The position numbers were made by a program, and so were the translations under genes. Of a stretch of DNA of 38,960 bases, positions 1 to 7,695 are shown in pieces. Within the stretch, counting starts at the first letter, position 1, and the number at the start of each line of letters is the position of its first letter. Source of the DNA: an uncultured Parabacteroides sp. (GTDB lineage: Bacteria > Bacteroidota > Bacteroidia > Bacteroidales > Tannerellaceae); the NCBI GenBank assembly GCA_949295065.1, contig CASFJQ010000024.1, positions 1 to 38,960 of the forward strand, written 5' to 3'. The notes beneath the pieces are model-generated. The model was not told the DNA's origin and did no database searches. It saw only the letters and a list, made by a program, of their open reading frames with translations.

Positions 1-678
1 GGGGCGACGATAAAAAAAGAACAAAATCAATTTGTTTTCCCGACAGCAGATTTTAAAAGTGGTGAGTGGGTGTGGTCTAAAGACGCTACGCTAACTTCAT
101 CTGAAGAACTGTCTGCTTTGCTTATTACCGGTTATGGAACTAAGACGGAAACAGATATTGAGGATAAAGGTTTGCCCATGTCGTTTAAAAAAGACGATGT
201 GGTGATAACAACAGAGACCAACCAGTCGCTGGAGTTTGGGATGAAGAGGGCGGTGGTGAAGCTTAATGCCAAATTCCATAATGACGGATTGGAAACTACA
301 GTCAATCAAATATCTTTTGGAAATTTTCAGGCTGGTAAAGGTTTTTTGTTTGAGCAAGGAGATGATATAATTGTTCCTGATTGTGTAACATATTCAAATT
401 ATACAACTTCAGATGATTATTCTCTGACAATCGGAGCCGGAGAGGATAAGTCGGTTTGTTTTTACCAGTTGCCGTCGGCAGCTGATGCCGGGAATTATAC
501 TATCGGTTTTTCGCATAATAATAACCCATTCGGTCCGGCTTTACTCAGTCAATCGTCAATAAAACGGAATACCCAGTTGGATATAATGGTTACGCTGAAA
601 ACAGACCGTATCATATTCGGTGTGCCAAAGGTAAATCCTTGGGAAACTGCTACGGGTGGAATTATTATTGTAGATTAA
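1..678 (+). CDS. Fimbrillin-family protein, 5' end outside window
   Basis: The reading frame is open from base 1 to a TAA at 676-678, so the visible 225 codons are the C-terminal part of a longer protein. The GTG at residue 24 is not a convincing start because the frame continues upstream. The segment contains the pattern of the Mfa/FimA fimbrillin superfamily: a beta-rich body with a half-way strand reading RAVVKLNAKF and a C-terminal VNPWETATGGIIIVD, where the Trp precedes the last strand. Members are exported lipoproteins of the Bacteroidales outer surface that polymerise into, or anchor, fimbriae. Family membership is fairly sure; whether it is a stalk, anchor or accessory subunit cannot be told. 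It sits 16 bases before a second fimbrillin-like gene and is probably co-transcribed with it. Confidence 0.75.
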   Translation, partial: GATIKKEQNQFVFPTADFKSGEWVWSKDATLTSSEELSALLITGYGTKTETDIEDKGLPMSFKKDDVVITTETNQSLEFGMKRAVVKLNAKFHNDGLETTVNQISFGNFQAGKGFLFEQGDDIIVPDCVTYSNYTTSDDYSLTIGAGEDKSVCFYQLPSAADAGNYTIGFSHNNNPFGPALLSQSSIKRNTQLDIMVTLKTDRIIFGVPKVNPWETATGGIIIVD

Positions 679-694
679 TAAAGTGTTTTGAAAT

Positions 695-1930
695 ATGATA
701 AACAACAAATCAATATTATATGCCCTGTTTCTGGGGATAGCTGCAACGGCTTGCACCGAAAGCGAAGATATAAAACCGGAATATGATGATTCGAGTTTTA
801 TAAATTTTAGTGTTCCTGCTCAGGTTAAATCATCAGACGGGGCAGGTGAGACGAAAAGTGTTTTGCTGGATGCTCTGCCTGTTGGTTCAAGTTTCGGTGT
901 TTTGGGATATTGTGTGCCATATACGGTGGGAACAACAACACCGGACTATAACAATGGTTCAGCTATATGGTCGTTGAAGAAGAAGCTTTGTCCTCCCGAT
1001 GTGTTTTTCGAACAGAAAGTTATTGTAGGCGATAATGGCTGTACTTATGACCGTAACGGAGGAACTAGTAATGACCCTAAATATTGGTATAAAGAGGGAT
1101 ATGATACGAATAACAAATCGAATGGTTCTATCCCGGATGCGGAAAACTATAATTACAATTTCTTTGCTTATTATCCGTATGAAGGATGTTTTACTGTTGA
1201 TGCTCCGGCAGCAGTAGGTGCAGCAGGCGCGCCTGTATTTACATTTACAATGCCGCAGAGTGGAGACTCAGAGACTACAGAACTTAGCCATGACAACACA
1301 CCTGATGCCATGCTTGCCGTGTTGTATAACCAGACGAAGGATAACGGAAGTGTACGGTTTACTTTCAGCCACGTTCTGACGGCTTTAGGGTTTGAGGTCA
1401 ATAATTTCAGCGATTATGATTTGACAATACATTCCATAAAGTTAGGAGGCTCGTTTTATAAAAAAATCAATATTGACCTGACGGGAGATAATGTGGCTTT
1501 TTCTTTTCCAGAAGATAGGTATAAAGGTAAATATACGATATTTGACGGCACGGCAATGGAAGGTGGAGGTTTAAGCCTTCCTGCGCCAACTGGCGAGAAT
1601 ACTGTTACATCATCGCGAAGCCCTATCGGCCCTAATTCGGGAGATGATATAAACGAAAATTTCGTTATGCTTATTTCCGGAACAGGCACAAGTTTTGGAG
1701 AAGAAGTAAAAGTGATTATTGATTATACTTTTAATAATGTTAGGGTACCAAATAAAGAACTTACCCGTCCCGGAACATTTACGCCCCAACCAGGGAAAAG
1801 ATATATAGCACAGTTGAATTTTGTGGGTGACGCTTTTGTTATAAACTTCGTTGTGGATAACAATGGAGAGTGGCAAAACGGTGCAGCTGATGACGGAAAT
1901 ACAGGAAATGACGATATAGTTTTTGAATAA
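695..1930 (+). CDS. Fimbrillin-family lipoprotein (Mfa-like)
   Basis: A 411-residue protein beginning MINNKSILYALFLGIAATAC, a type II signal peptide with lipobox ATAC (lipidated Cys20), followed by an acidic stretch typical of Bacteroidetes surface lipoproteins. The middle carries the fimbrillin signature YNYNFFAYYPY and the strand GSVRFTFSHVLTALGFEV, and the end reads WQNGAADDGNTGNDDIVFE. This matches the Mfa_like_1/fimbrillin family: secreted subunits or accessory tip proteins of type V pili, matured by an outer-membrane gingipain-like protease and assembled by strand exchange. It lies between another fimbrillin (16-base gap) and a DUF4906 lipoprotein, a normal order for a fimbrial operon. 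The specific role (stalk or minor subunit) is not resolved. Confidence 0.8.
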   Translation: MINNKSILYALFLGIAATACTESEDIKPEYDDSSFINFSVPAQVKSSDGAGETKSVLLDALPVGSSFGVLGYCVPYTVGTTTPDYNNGSAIWSLKKKLCPPDVFFEQKVIVGDNGCTYDRNGGTSNDPKYWYKEGYDTNNKSNGSIPDAENYNYNFFAYYPYEGCFTVDAPAAVGAAGAPVFTFTMPQSGDSETTELSHDNTPDAMLAVLYNQTKDNGSVRFTFSHVLTALGFEVNNFSDYDLTIHSIKLGGSFYKKINIDLTGDNVAFSFPEDRYKGKYTIFDGTAMEGGGLSLPAPTGENTVTSSRSPIGPNSGDDINENFVMLISGTGTSFGEEVKVIIDYTFNNVRVPNKELTRPGTFTPQPGKRYIAQLNFVGDAFVINFVVDNNGEWQNGAADDGNTGNDDIVFE

Positions 1931-1935
1931 TAATT

Positions 1936-2066
1936 CAAGTTTCGCAAGCTCAACTTTCTGGTTACGAGTTGACAAGAAAACAAGTTGACAAGAGTTCTTA
2001 TATAAAAAGTACGAAGTAAAAGGTGTTTGACCTTGGCAACTTTTAAGATGAATAACTTGCGAAATA
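1936..2066. repeat. Dispersed GTTGACAAG intergenic repeat, copy 1
   Basis: This 170-base gap between two fimbrial genes carries two direct copies of AGTTGACAAGA (about 1967-1992). They follow a TTTCGCAAGCTCAACTTT segment, and CAACTTTTAAGATGAATAACT and a TTGCGAAAT end come further on. The same words recur in many other gaps of this window and nowhere in the coding regions inspected. No promoter could be fixed here. Confidence 0.7.
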
Positions 2067-2100
2067 TAATTAATAATAATATATAAACAATATAAAGTGT

Positions 2101-4635
2101 ATGAATATGAGGATTAATAATATATTGCGGAACTTTGTTTTAATATTGTTTCTGTCCGGTATTTTCCCATCATGCGTGCAGGATGATATGTTTACTCCGG
2201 AAATCCCCGCTAATACATCATCGTCCGTACTTAGCTTTATAAGTGACCCTATGGAGAGATATAAGGTGACTACACGTGCCTCTTATACCAAAGATGATGA
2301 AGAAAAGAAAATAAATAATATTCATGTATTTTTCTTTGATGAAGATGGTGACTATCTGAAAGGGGGCTATCTTACTGGATATCCAAGTGCGCCTGATGAT
2401 GGTGGATATTATGCTTTGGGAGAGGGTGTCACATCTTTGAAAATTGATGATGAAAAATTTGTGGATACTGATAAGGCAAAGAATGCAATTATATATGCTG
2501 TGGCAAATGTGGACCAGCTTATGTTTTCAAAATTCGATGAAAATGGATTACCAACGAATGTAAAAACTTTATCCGATTTGGAAAATATGGATTTCTCGTT
2601 GGGGGAAAATATATCATTGGGTATTCCAAAAAATGGCTTGCCGATGGTAAGCAAAGTACAAATGGATTTGACTTCATCAACTAAGGAACATATAGTTGAG
2701 CTTAAGTCTTTGATGTCGCGTATTGATGTGAATATAAGTCTTGAGTCAGATATAACTGACCATAATTATCCGGCTATGACTTTGGTTGACTGGACAGCAA
2801 AGAATATCCCGGTTAAAGGCTCTTTTTCTGAGCTTACTGGTAATGCTCAGACAGGTGATAAATGGGGTGATGAAACATGGACTAAGGATATAAATACTTC
2901 ATTACAGAAGACAATATACAATAAGAATGGAGAGATTGCGCTTTCTTTCTATATGTTCGAGAATATTCAGAATGCGGAATGGAAGAAGAATGAGGGAGAA
3001 GATTGGCAGAAAGAGCCTGATCCAAAAGATCCCGGAAGTTTGTATCCGGCAGAAATTATTAAAAATGATAAGCTTGCATACCAGAAACAGCGGTATAAAC
3101 CGTATCTTGCAAACAAAAACGCTGCTGCGGTTCAGCTCCATGCGTTTTATTCTACTTATAATGAATCAGGTAGCGGTACGGCAACTTATGATGTATATTA
3201 TACTCTTTATCTAGGAGCCAATCATACAGATGACTTTAAGGTAAAGAGAAACCATAAGTATGAGAATAATATAACAATCAAAGGTCTGACGCAAGTGGGT
3301 ACAAATCCTAACCATATAACATTTGACGCACGAGTAAATGTGAAAGACCAGGATAATGAATTCTATATTGCCATGCTCCGTGAACGTAACCACGATGCCC
3401 ATTTCTGCGTTACTCCGATGGATGTTTACCTATTTAAAGATGTTGATGGGAATGGTCTTAATCCTACAATGGAAGTTGTATTGGGAGAGATTGATGATGA
3501 AACAGGAGAGATAAAAAATGTACCTGGTTGGATAAGGATGGAGAAAATTTGTGCTGGTGATATGGCTAAAGGAACGGTAAATCAGTCCGGCTTTTCTGAA
3601 TATGTGAAAGGTTCATCAGGGAGCGGAACTCATTTGGCAACACACCAACCTTGGTATGCAGGAAATGGAAAGCGGGCTTTCTTTACAAAAGATTTGCTTA
3701 CGAATACACTTAATGAATCAGGTAAAAAAGTAACTATAGATAATACTCGCGACCGAGTGTATTTTTATATAGATGAGAATTTGCAACTGCAGGACAGAAG
3801 CGCAATAGTTACTCTTATATATAAGGAAAATGGAACTGAGATTAAGAGGAGGACTATTGAGATTGGGCAGACGCATTTTTTGCCGGTGACAATACAGGAG
3901 GAATATAGTGGAAGTGAAATATTAGGAGTTCATCTAGGTTATAAATTTTTCAGAGATGTAACTATATACATGGAAGCTTATGAAGAGTATTTGGATCATT
4001 ATGATCCTTTAGATGAACATAGAACTGATCAAATTTACAATGGACTTTCATGGAGTAGAAGAGATGTTCCACAAGATATTTTGTTAGATAATGTTAATGC
4101 TAGGTATTATTTTTGGATTGACCGTCCTGTACTTCCTGATTATTACGATTATGCAACAACATATACAGAACCTTCGCATAATTGGTACCAAGGTATTGAG
4201 TTTACAAATCAGATAATTGATAAAACAGGACAAGGAGTTATGGTGATGAATGATATTCCAAGATCAGCTGCGGAATATTGTTATAATAAAAACAAGAGAG
4301 AGTCTAACGGAACAGTTTCAGTTTCAAATAAGAAGTATTTCCTTCCTGGAATTAGGCAGATGGAGAAAGCTCTTAAAGCATATTATACAACATTCCCGGA
4401 ATTTCAGGAGAGTTATTATTGGAGTTCTGCTGTTGGTGAAGAATGGAATGGTTCTTCGGGGCAAAACAAAGAGCGCGCACGTGCAACCAAGATAAAACCT
4501 GATGGTAATTATTATAATAGTGGTGGTGGTGATCGTAATGGTGGTTATACTTATGCTTATGAAAAAGGTAACGGAGGTTATGCTAAAAGAACTGAATCTT
4601 TGCGCATTAGAGCATTTAGAAATGATTTGAAATAA
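2101..4635 (+). CDS. DUF4906-type fimbrial lipoprotein, probable tip or anchor adhesin
   Basis: An 844-residue exported protein. Residues 1-25 form a lipoprotein signal peptide (hydrophobic core VLILFLSGIFPSC, lipidated Cys25). The next part has the Bacteroidales fimbrial tip pattern: KKINNIHVFFFDEDGDYL, then AIIYAVANVDQL and MSRIDVNISLE, the layout of Mfa2/FimB and DUF4906 proteins. The last third differs: it ends with LPGIRQMEKALKAYY, a YYWSSAVGEEW motif and a terminal SLRIRAFRNDLK. This resembles the C-terminal FISUMP/DUF1566-like modules attached to many Bacteroidetes surface proteins. Family knowledge suggests a minor fimbrial component exposed at the tip; the ligand is unknown. It is the last gene of the fimbrial group and is followed by a large palindromic repeat. 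Confidence 0.72.
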   Translation: MNMRINNILRNFVLILFLSGIFPSCVQDDMFTPEIPANTSSSVLSFISDPMERYKVTTRASYTKDDEEKKINNIHVFFFDEDGDYLKGGYLTGYPSAPDDGGYYALGEGVTSLKIDDEKFVDTDKAKNAIIYAVANVDQLMFSKFDENGLPTNVKTLSDLENMDFSLGENISLGIPKNGLPMVSKVQMDLTSSTKEHIVELKSLMSRIDVNISLESDITDHNYPAMTLVDWTAKNIPVKGSFSELTGNAQTGDKWGDETWTKDINTSLQKTIYNKNGEIALSFYMFENIQNAEWKKNEGEDWQKEPDPKDPGSLYPAEIIKNDKLAYQKQRYKPYLANKNAAAVQLHAFYSTYNESGSGTATYDVYYTLYLGANHTDDFKVKRNHKYENNITIKGLTQVGTNPNHITFDARVNVKDQDNEFYIAMLRERNHDAHFCVTPMDVYLFKDVDGNGLNPTMEVVLGEIDDETGEIKNVPGWIRMEKICAGDMAKGTVNQSGFSEYVKGSSGSGTHLATHQPWYAGNGKRAFFTKDLLTNTLNESGKKVTIDNTRDRVYFYIDENLQLQDRSAIVTLIYKENGTEIKRRTIEIGQTHFLPVTIQEEYSGSEILGVHLGYKFFRDVTIYMEAYEEYLDHYDPLDEHRTDQIYNGLSWSRRDVPQDILLDNVNARYYFWIDRPVLPDYYDYATTYTEPSHNWYQGIEFTNQIIDKTGQGVMVMNDIPRSAAEYCYNKNKRESNGTVSVSNKKYFLPGIRQMEKALKAYYTTFPEFQESYYWSSAVGEEWNGSSGQNKERARATKIKPDGNYYNSGGGDRNGGYTYAYEKGNGGYAKRTESLRIRAFRNDLK

Positions 4636-4638
4636 TAC

Positions 4639-4825
4639 AAGGCTGAAAGCCTTGGGTTTATAGCCCATGGTGTGAGCCCTGGGTTATGATAATCCCTCTT
4701 CTCATCGCAGCTCTGAAAGAGCGCGGCAAAAGAACAAAGTGCCGCTCTTTCAGAGCTATTTTATATTTGTGGTGGCTTTAACCCAGGGCTTACACCCTGG
4801 GCTAAGCTAAAGGCTTTCAGCCTTA
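4639..4825. repeat. Nested palindromic (REP/BIME-like) repeat cluster
   Basis: Three kinds of inverted repeat are nested around one centre. The outer arms start AAGGCTGAAAGCCTT (4639-4653) and end AAGGCTTTCAGCCTT (4811-4825). The middle arms carry GTGAGCCCTGGGTTA and TAACCCAGGGCTTAC. The inner arms are AGCTCTGAAAGAGCG (about 4709-4723) and CGCTCTTTCAGAGCT (4744-4758). AAGGCTGAAAGCCTT is itself a small palindrome. The whole segment could fold into one long hairpin, begins three bases after the fimbrial stop codon, and would also act as a transcription barrier. No REP-associated transposase is visible in the window. Confidence 0.8.
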
Positions 4826-4841
4826 ATTTCTTTTACAAAAA

Positions 4842-4874
4842 AATCTCTGTGTTCTCTGCGACTCTGTGTTTAAA
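4842..4874 (+). repeat. 33-base direct repeat, left copy
   Basis: Starts AATCTCTGTGTTCTCTG and ends ACTCTGTGTTTAAA. It matches the copy at 6089-6121 in 32 of 33 positions, in the same orientation. The two copies bracket the RhuM-PLD gene. Confidence 0.85.
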
Positions 4875-4936
4875 TAATTTGTTATTATCAAATTAATTCC
4901 CTAAACTTGCAATGTAACCATAAAAATAGCCTTTCT

Positions 4937-5035
4937 ATGAAACAAAGTATATTTATCAATCCGTTTGTTGACCTAGTGTTTTTGCAACCAGCCTTATTTA
5001 TGAGCGTGGACTTTACTGTATTAGCCGTGCCCTAG
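4937..5035 (+). pseudogene. Possible remnant of an Rpn/PD-(D/E)XK transposase-like gene
   Basis: A 32-codon frame starts MKQSIFINPFVDLVF and then stops. Its first residues resemble the conserved start (..INPFTDFGFK..) of Rpn-type PD-(D/E)XK nuclease/transposase proteins common in Bacteroides, after which the likeness ends. It may be a decayed end of such a gene, or chance. It lies between the left direct repeat and the RhuM-like gene. The rest of the 4636-5091 gap holds the palindromic cluster and the direct repeat and nothing else that could be identified. Confidence 0.22.
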
Positions 5036-5078
5036 CCGGTCGGACAAGATTGGTTACGGATGTAATTTCGAGATAACT

Positions 5079-5087
5079 CCCCCCCCC
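5079..5087 (+). repeat. C9 homopolymer just upstream of the RhuM-like start
   Basis: Nine consecutive C end four bases before the ATG at 5092. Tracts of this length are prone to slippage, and here a change would alter the ribosome-binding region rather than the reading frame, since a TAA at 5074-5076 closes the frame upstream. A G7 run lies 23 bases after the stop codon (5985-5991). Confidence 0.8.
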
Positions 5088-5091
5088 GTGT

Positions 5092-5961
5092 ATGGAATAT
5101 TCAGAACAAATCTTCAATAAAATGGAAAAAGGAGAAATAGTATTGTATCAGCCAGATGAAACGGTCAAGCTGGAGGTACGTATGGAAAATGAAACAGTAT
5201 GGCTTACGCAAGCTCAGATTGCAGAACTATTTGAACGTGATAGAACTGTTATAACAAAACATATAAACAATGTATTTAAAGAAAAAGAACTGGAAGAAAA
5301 AAGCAATGTGCAATTTTTGCACATTGCAAATTCCGATAAACCTGTAAAGTATTTCAGTTTAGATGTAATTATTTCTGTAGGATATAGAGTAAAGAGCACC
5401 AGAGGTACACAGTTCAGGCAATGGGCGAACCGTGTATTAAAAGATTATCTTTTAAAAGGCTATTCCGTCAATCAACGGCTTAATGACATGGGAAAAGAGC
5501 TTGCTGAAATAAAGGAAACTCTCTATGAACATTCGAAAAAGATAGACTTCTTTGTCCATACCTCACTGCCTCCGGTTGAAGGTATCTTCTTTGATGGGCA
5601 GATATTTGATGCCTACAAGTTTGCAACGGATCTTATCAGGTCTGCCGGAAAATCCCTTCTTCTGATAGATAACTATGTTGATGAGTCTGTGTTGCTTATG
5701 TTGAGCAAGCGAAATCCGGGTGTGTCTGCCACTATATATACGCATAAGATTACACCGCAGCTGCAGCTTGACCTAGAGAAGCATAATGATCAGTATTCGC
5801 CAATCAATATCAGAGCCTACAGGAACAGCCATGACCGTTTCCTTATAGTTGACGATAAGGAAGTTTACCATATCGGAGCATCACTGAAAGATCTGGGCAA
5901 GAAAATGTTTGCTTTCTCTAAGATGCAGATAGATCCTGGTCTTATAACTGACAAACTGTAG
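5092..5961 (+). CDS. RhuM-family DNA-binding protein with C-terminal PLD-like domain
   Basis: A 289-residue protein. Residues about 24-125 match the RhuM/COG3943 'virulence protein' domain: VWLTQAQIAELFERDRTVITKHINNVF is a helix-turn-helix-like segment, followed by KYFSLDVIISVGYRVKSTRGTQFRQWA. After a helical linker (about 126-155), residues 165-275 resemble one phospholipase-D-like half: LLIDNYVDESVL, then HDRFLIVD (247-254) and HIGASLKDLGKK. The HxKx4D motif has Arg in place of Lys. The family is known around type I restriction loci and phage regions; its biochemical role is not established. Here it stands alone between direct repeats, 30 kb from the hsdM locus. The start at 5092 follows nine C and has no usual ribosome-binding sequence. 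Confidence 0.8.
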   Translation: MEYSEQIFNKMEKGEIVLYQPDETVKLEVRMENETVWLTQAQIAELFERDRTVITKHINNVFKEKELEEKSNVQFLHIANSDKPVKYFSLDVIISVGYRVKSTRGTQFRQWANRVLKDYLLKGYSVNQRLNDMGKELAEIKETLYEHSKKIDFFVHTSLPPVEGIFFDGQIFDAYKFATDLIRSAGKSLLLIDNYVDESVLLMLSKRNPGVSATIYTHKITPQLQLDLEKHNDQYSPINIRAYRNSHDRFLIVDDKEVYHIGASLKDLGKKMFAFSKMQIDPGLITDKL

Positions 5962-5984
5962 GAGTTATCAGTGTAAGCTCTTTC

Positions 5985-6066
5985 GGGGGGGCTTCCATAC
6001 ATAGCCTATTGGAGAGGGTGCTGCAAAACAAAATAGAAATTAAACACAGAGATACAAAATACAGAG
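5985..6066. other. Gap after RhuM-like gene: G7 run and inverted repeat copies
   Basis: TTCCATACA at 5993-6001 is the inverted form of TGTATGGAA at 5089-5097, which spans the start codon of the same gene; the G7 run precedes it. AAACACAGAGATACAAAATA from about 6040 is an imperfect inverted copy of the 33-base repeat beginning at 6089, so the right border is itself an inverted pair. Confidence 0.55.
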
Positions 6067-6088
6067 GAAATATGTTGAGAATAAATAG

Positions 6089-6121
6089 AATCTCTGTGTT
6101 CTCTGTGACTCTGTGTTTAAA
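6089..6121 (+). repeat. 33-base direct repeat, right copy
   Basis: Same sequence as 4842-4874 except for one C-to-T difference in the middle (CTGTGAC here, CTGCGAC on the left). It closes the 1.2 kb segment carrying the RhuM-PLD gene. Confidence 0.85.
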
Positions 6122-6122
6122 A

Positions 6123-6187
6123 TAGTTTTCTTGTTAACTTCTCTTCTTGTCAACTTGTTATCTCGAAGTTTAGCTTGCGAAACTTGA
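6123..6187. repeat. Dispersed GTTGACAAG intergenic repeat, copy 2
   Basis: Carries CTTGTCAACTTGT followed by CTCGAAGTTTAGCTTGCGAAACTT. The GCTTGCGAAACTT tail is shared with the gaps at 1936 and 13833 and overlaps the -33 region of the ffh promoter. Confidence 0.7.
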
Positions 6188-6205
6188 GTAAATGAATTAT
6201 ATTTG
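6175..6205 (+). promoter_or_regulatory. Promoter for ffh
   Basis: TTG at 6175-6177 and TATATTTG at 6198-6205 with 20 bases between, matching the Bacteroidetes -33/-7 pattern. The predicted start lies about 35 bases before the ffh ATG. Confidence 0.6.
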
Positions 6206-6247
6206 CACCTTTCAAGAAAAAGAAAATAATAAAATATATATAGAATT

Positions 6248-7579
6248 ATGTTTGATAATCTTAGCGAACGCTTAGAACGCTCGTTCAAATTGTTGAAAGG
6301 TGAGGGTAAAATCACCGAGATTAATGTAGCGGAAACATTGAAAGATGTGCGTCGTGCATTGTTGGATGCCGATGTTAACTATAAAGTTGCCAAGAGCTTT
6401 ACCGACACGGTGAAGGAAAAGGCGCTTGGACAGAATGTGCTTACTTCTGTTAAGCCTAGCCAGTTGATGGTGAAGATTGTGCACGATGAGTTGGCACAGC
6501 TGATGGGTGGCACAGCAACTGAGCTTAATCTTGAGGGAAAACCTGCGGTTGTTTTGATGTCTGGTTTGCAGGGTTCTGGTAAGACTACATTTACAGGAAA
6601 GCTTGCCAATATGCTGAAGACAAAGAAGAACAAGAAGCCGCTGCTTGTTGCCTGCGACGTTTATCGTCCTGCTGCTATCGAGCAGTTGCGGATTCTTGCC
6701 GAGCAGATAGGTGTTCCTGTATATTTGGAAGAGGGCAACAAGAATCCGGTTGAAATTGCTCTTAATGCTATAAAGGAAGCGAAGGCTAAGGGTAATGACC
6801 TGGTAATTGTCGATACTGCCGGACGTCTTGCTATAGACGAGCAGATGATGAACGAAATCACTGCAATAAAGGCTGCTATCAATCCTAACGAAACTTTGTT
6901 CGTGGTGGATGCGATGACAGGTCAGGATGCAGTGAATACTGCAAAGGAATTCAACGACAGATTGGATTTTGACGGTGTTGTTCTTACTAAGCTGGACGGT
7001 GATACTCGTGGTGGTGCTGCTTTGTCAATCCGCACAGTCGTAAACAAACCTATCAAGTTTGTGGGTACTGGCGAGAAGATGGATGCATTGGATGTTTTCC
7101 ATCCTGAACGTATGGCAGACCGTATTTTGGGTATGGGTGATATCGTTTCGTTGGTTGAACGTGCCCAGGAGCAGTATGACGAAGAAGAAGCAAAACGCCT
7201 GCAGAAGAAGATTGCCAAAAACCAGTTTGACTTCAATGACTTTATTACTCAGATTCAGCAGATAAAGAAGATGGGTAACTTGAAAGAGCTTGCATCTATG
7301 ATTCCTGGTGTTGGCAAGGCTTTGAAAAATGTTGATATCGACGACAATGCGTTCAAGAGCATTGAGGCTATCATATATTCAATGACTCCGGAGGAAAGAA
7401 CTAATCCGGCAATTCTGAACGGTTCTCGCCGTCAGCGTATTGCGAAAGGTAGCGGTACTTCAATCCAGGAGGTGAACAAACTTATCAAGCAGTTCGACGA
7501 AACCCGTAAGATGATGAAGATGCTTACTTCAATGAAGTCGGGTAAGGGATTGCCTAAGTTGCCGATGTTCAGAAAGTAA
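6248..7579 (+). CDS. ffh: Signal recognition particle protein Ffh (SRP54)
   Basis: A 443-residue GTPase that binds signal sequences on nascent membrane proteins, works with 4.5S RNA, and docks at FtsY. The order of domains is complete: N helical bundle (1-90), G domain with GLQGSGKTT (106-114), DTAGR (189-193) and TKLDGDTRGG (247-256), then the M domain with GSRRQRIAKGSGTSIQEVNKL, the RNA-binding helix-turn-helix, and a Met-rich tail (MMKMLTSMKSG). Length is normal for the family. The ATG at 6248 starts directly at the conserved MFDNLSERLE. It is transcribed from its own promoter and followed by a repeat hairpin, then folD. Confidence 0.97.
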   Translation: MFDNLSERLERSFKLLKGEGKITEINVAETLKDVRRALLDADVNYKVAKSFTDTVKEKALGQNVLTSVKPSQLMVKIVHDELAQLMGGTATELNLEGKPAVVLMSGLQGSGKTTFTGKLANMLKTKKNKKPLLVACDVYRPAAIEQLRILAEQIGVPVYLEEGNKNPVEIALNAIKEAKAKGNDLVIVDTAGRLAIDEQMMNEITAIKAAINPNETLFVVDAMTGQDAVNTAKEFNDRLDFDGVVLTKLDGDTRGGAALSIRTVVNKPIKFVGTGEKMDALDVFHPERMADRILGMGDIVSLVERAQEQYDEEEAKRLQKKIAKNQFDFNDFITQIQQIKKMGNLKELASMIPGVGKALKNVDIDDNAFKSIEAIIYSMTPEERTNPAILNGSRRQRIAKGSGTSIQEVNKLIKQFDETRKMMKMLTSMKSGKGLPKLPMFRK

Positions 7580-7602
7580 TAATAGGAAACAAGGCTTCAG
7601 AT

Positions 7603-7661
7603 ACAAGTTGACAAGGTGGATTCCCTTCCTCGTCAACTTGTCAACTCGTTTCCTCGTCAAC
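7603..7661. repeat. Dispersed GTTGACAAG intergenic repeat, copy 3 (hairpin)
   Basis: ACAAGTTGACAAG (7603-7615) and CTCGTCAACTTGT (7629-7641) form a 13-base stem with one mismatch and a 13-base loop. A further CGTCAACTTTAA follows. It fills most of the gap between ffh and folD. Confidence 0.75.
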
Positions 7662-7695
7662 TTTAATTTTATCAAGAACTTAAAAACCTAAGATC

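Noticed and set aside
5092-5961. RhuM-like gene as part of the type I restriction operon
   Set aside because: It lies 30 kb from hsdM with unrelated core genes between; only the family's general association suggests a link.
6040-6315. 91-codon minus-strand frame across the CTCTGTG repeat upstream of ffh
   Set aside because: It is made of the repeat read in reverse (TESQRTQRF) and runs into ffh; such frames are common false calls over this repeat.
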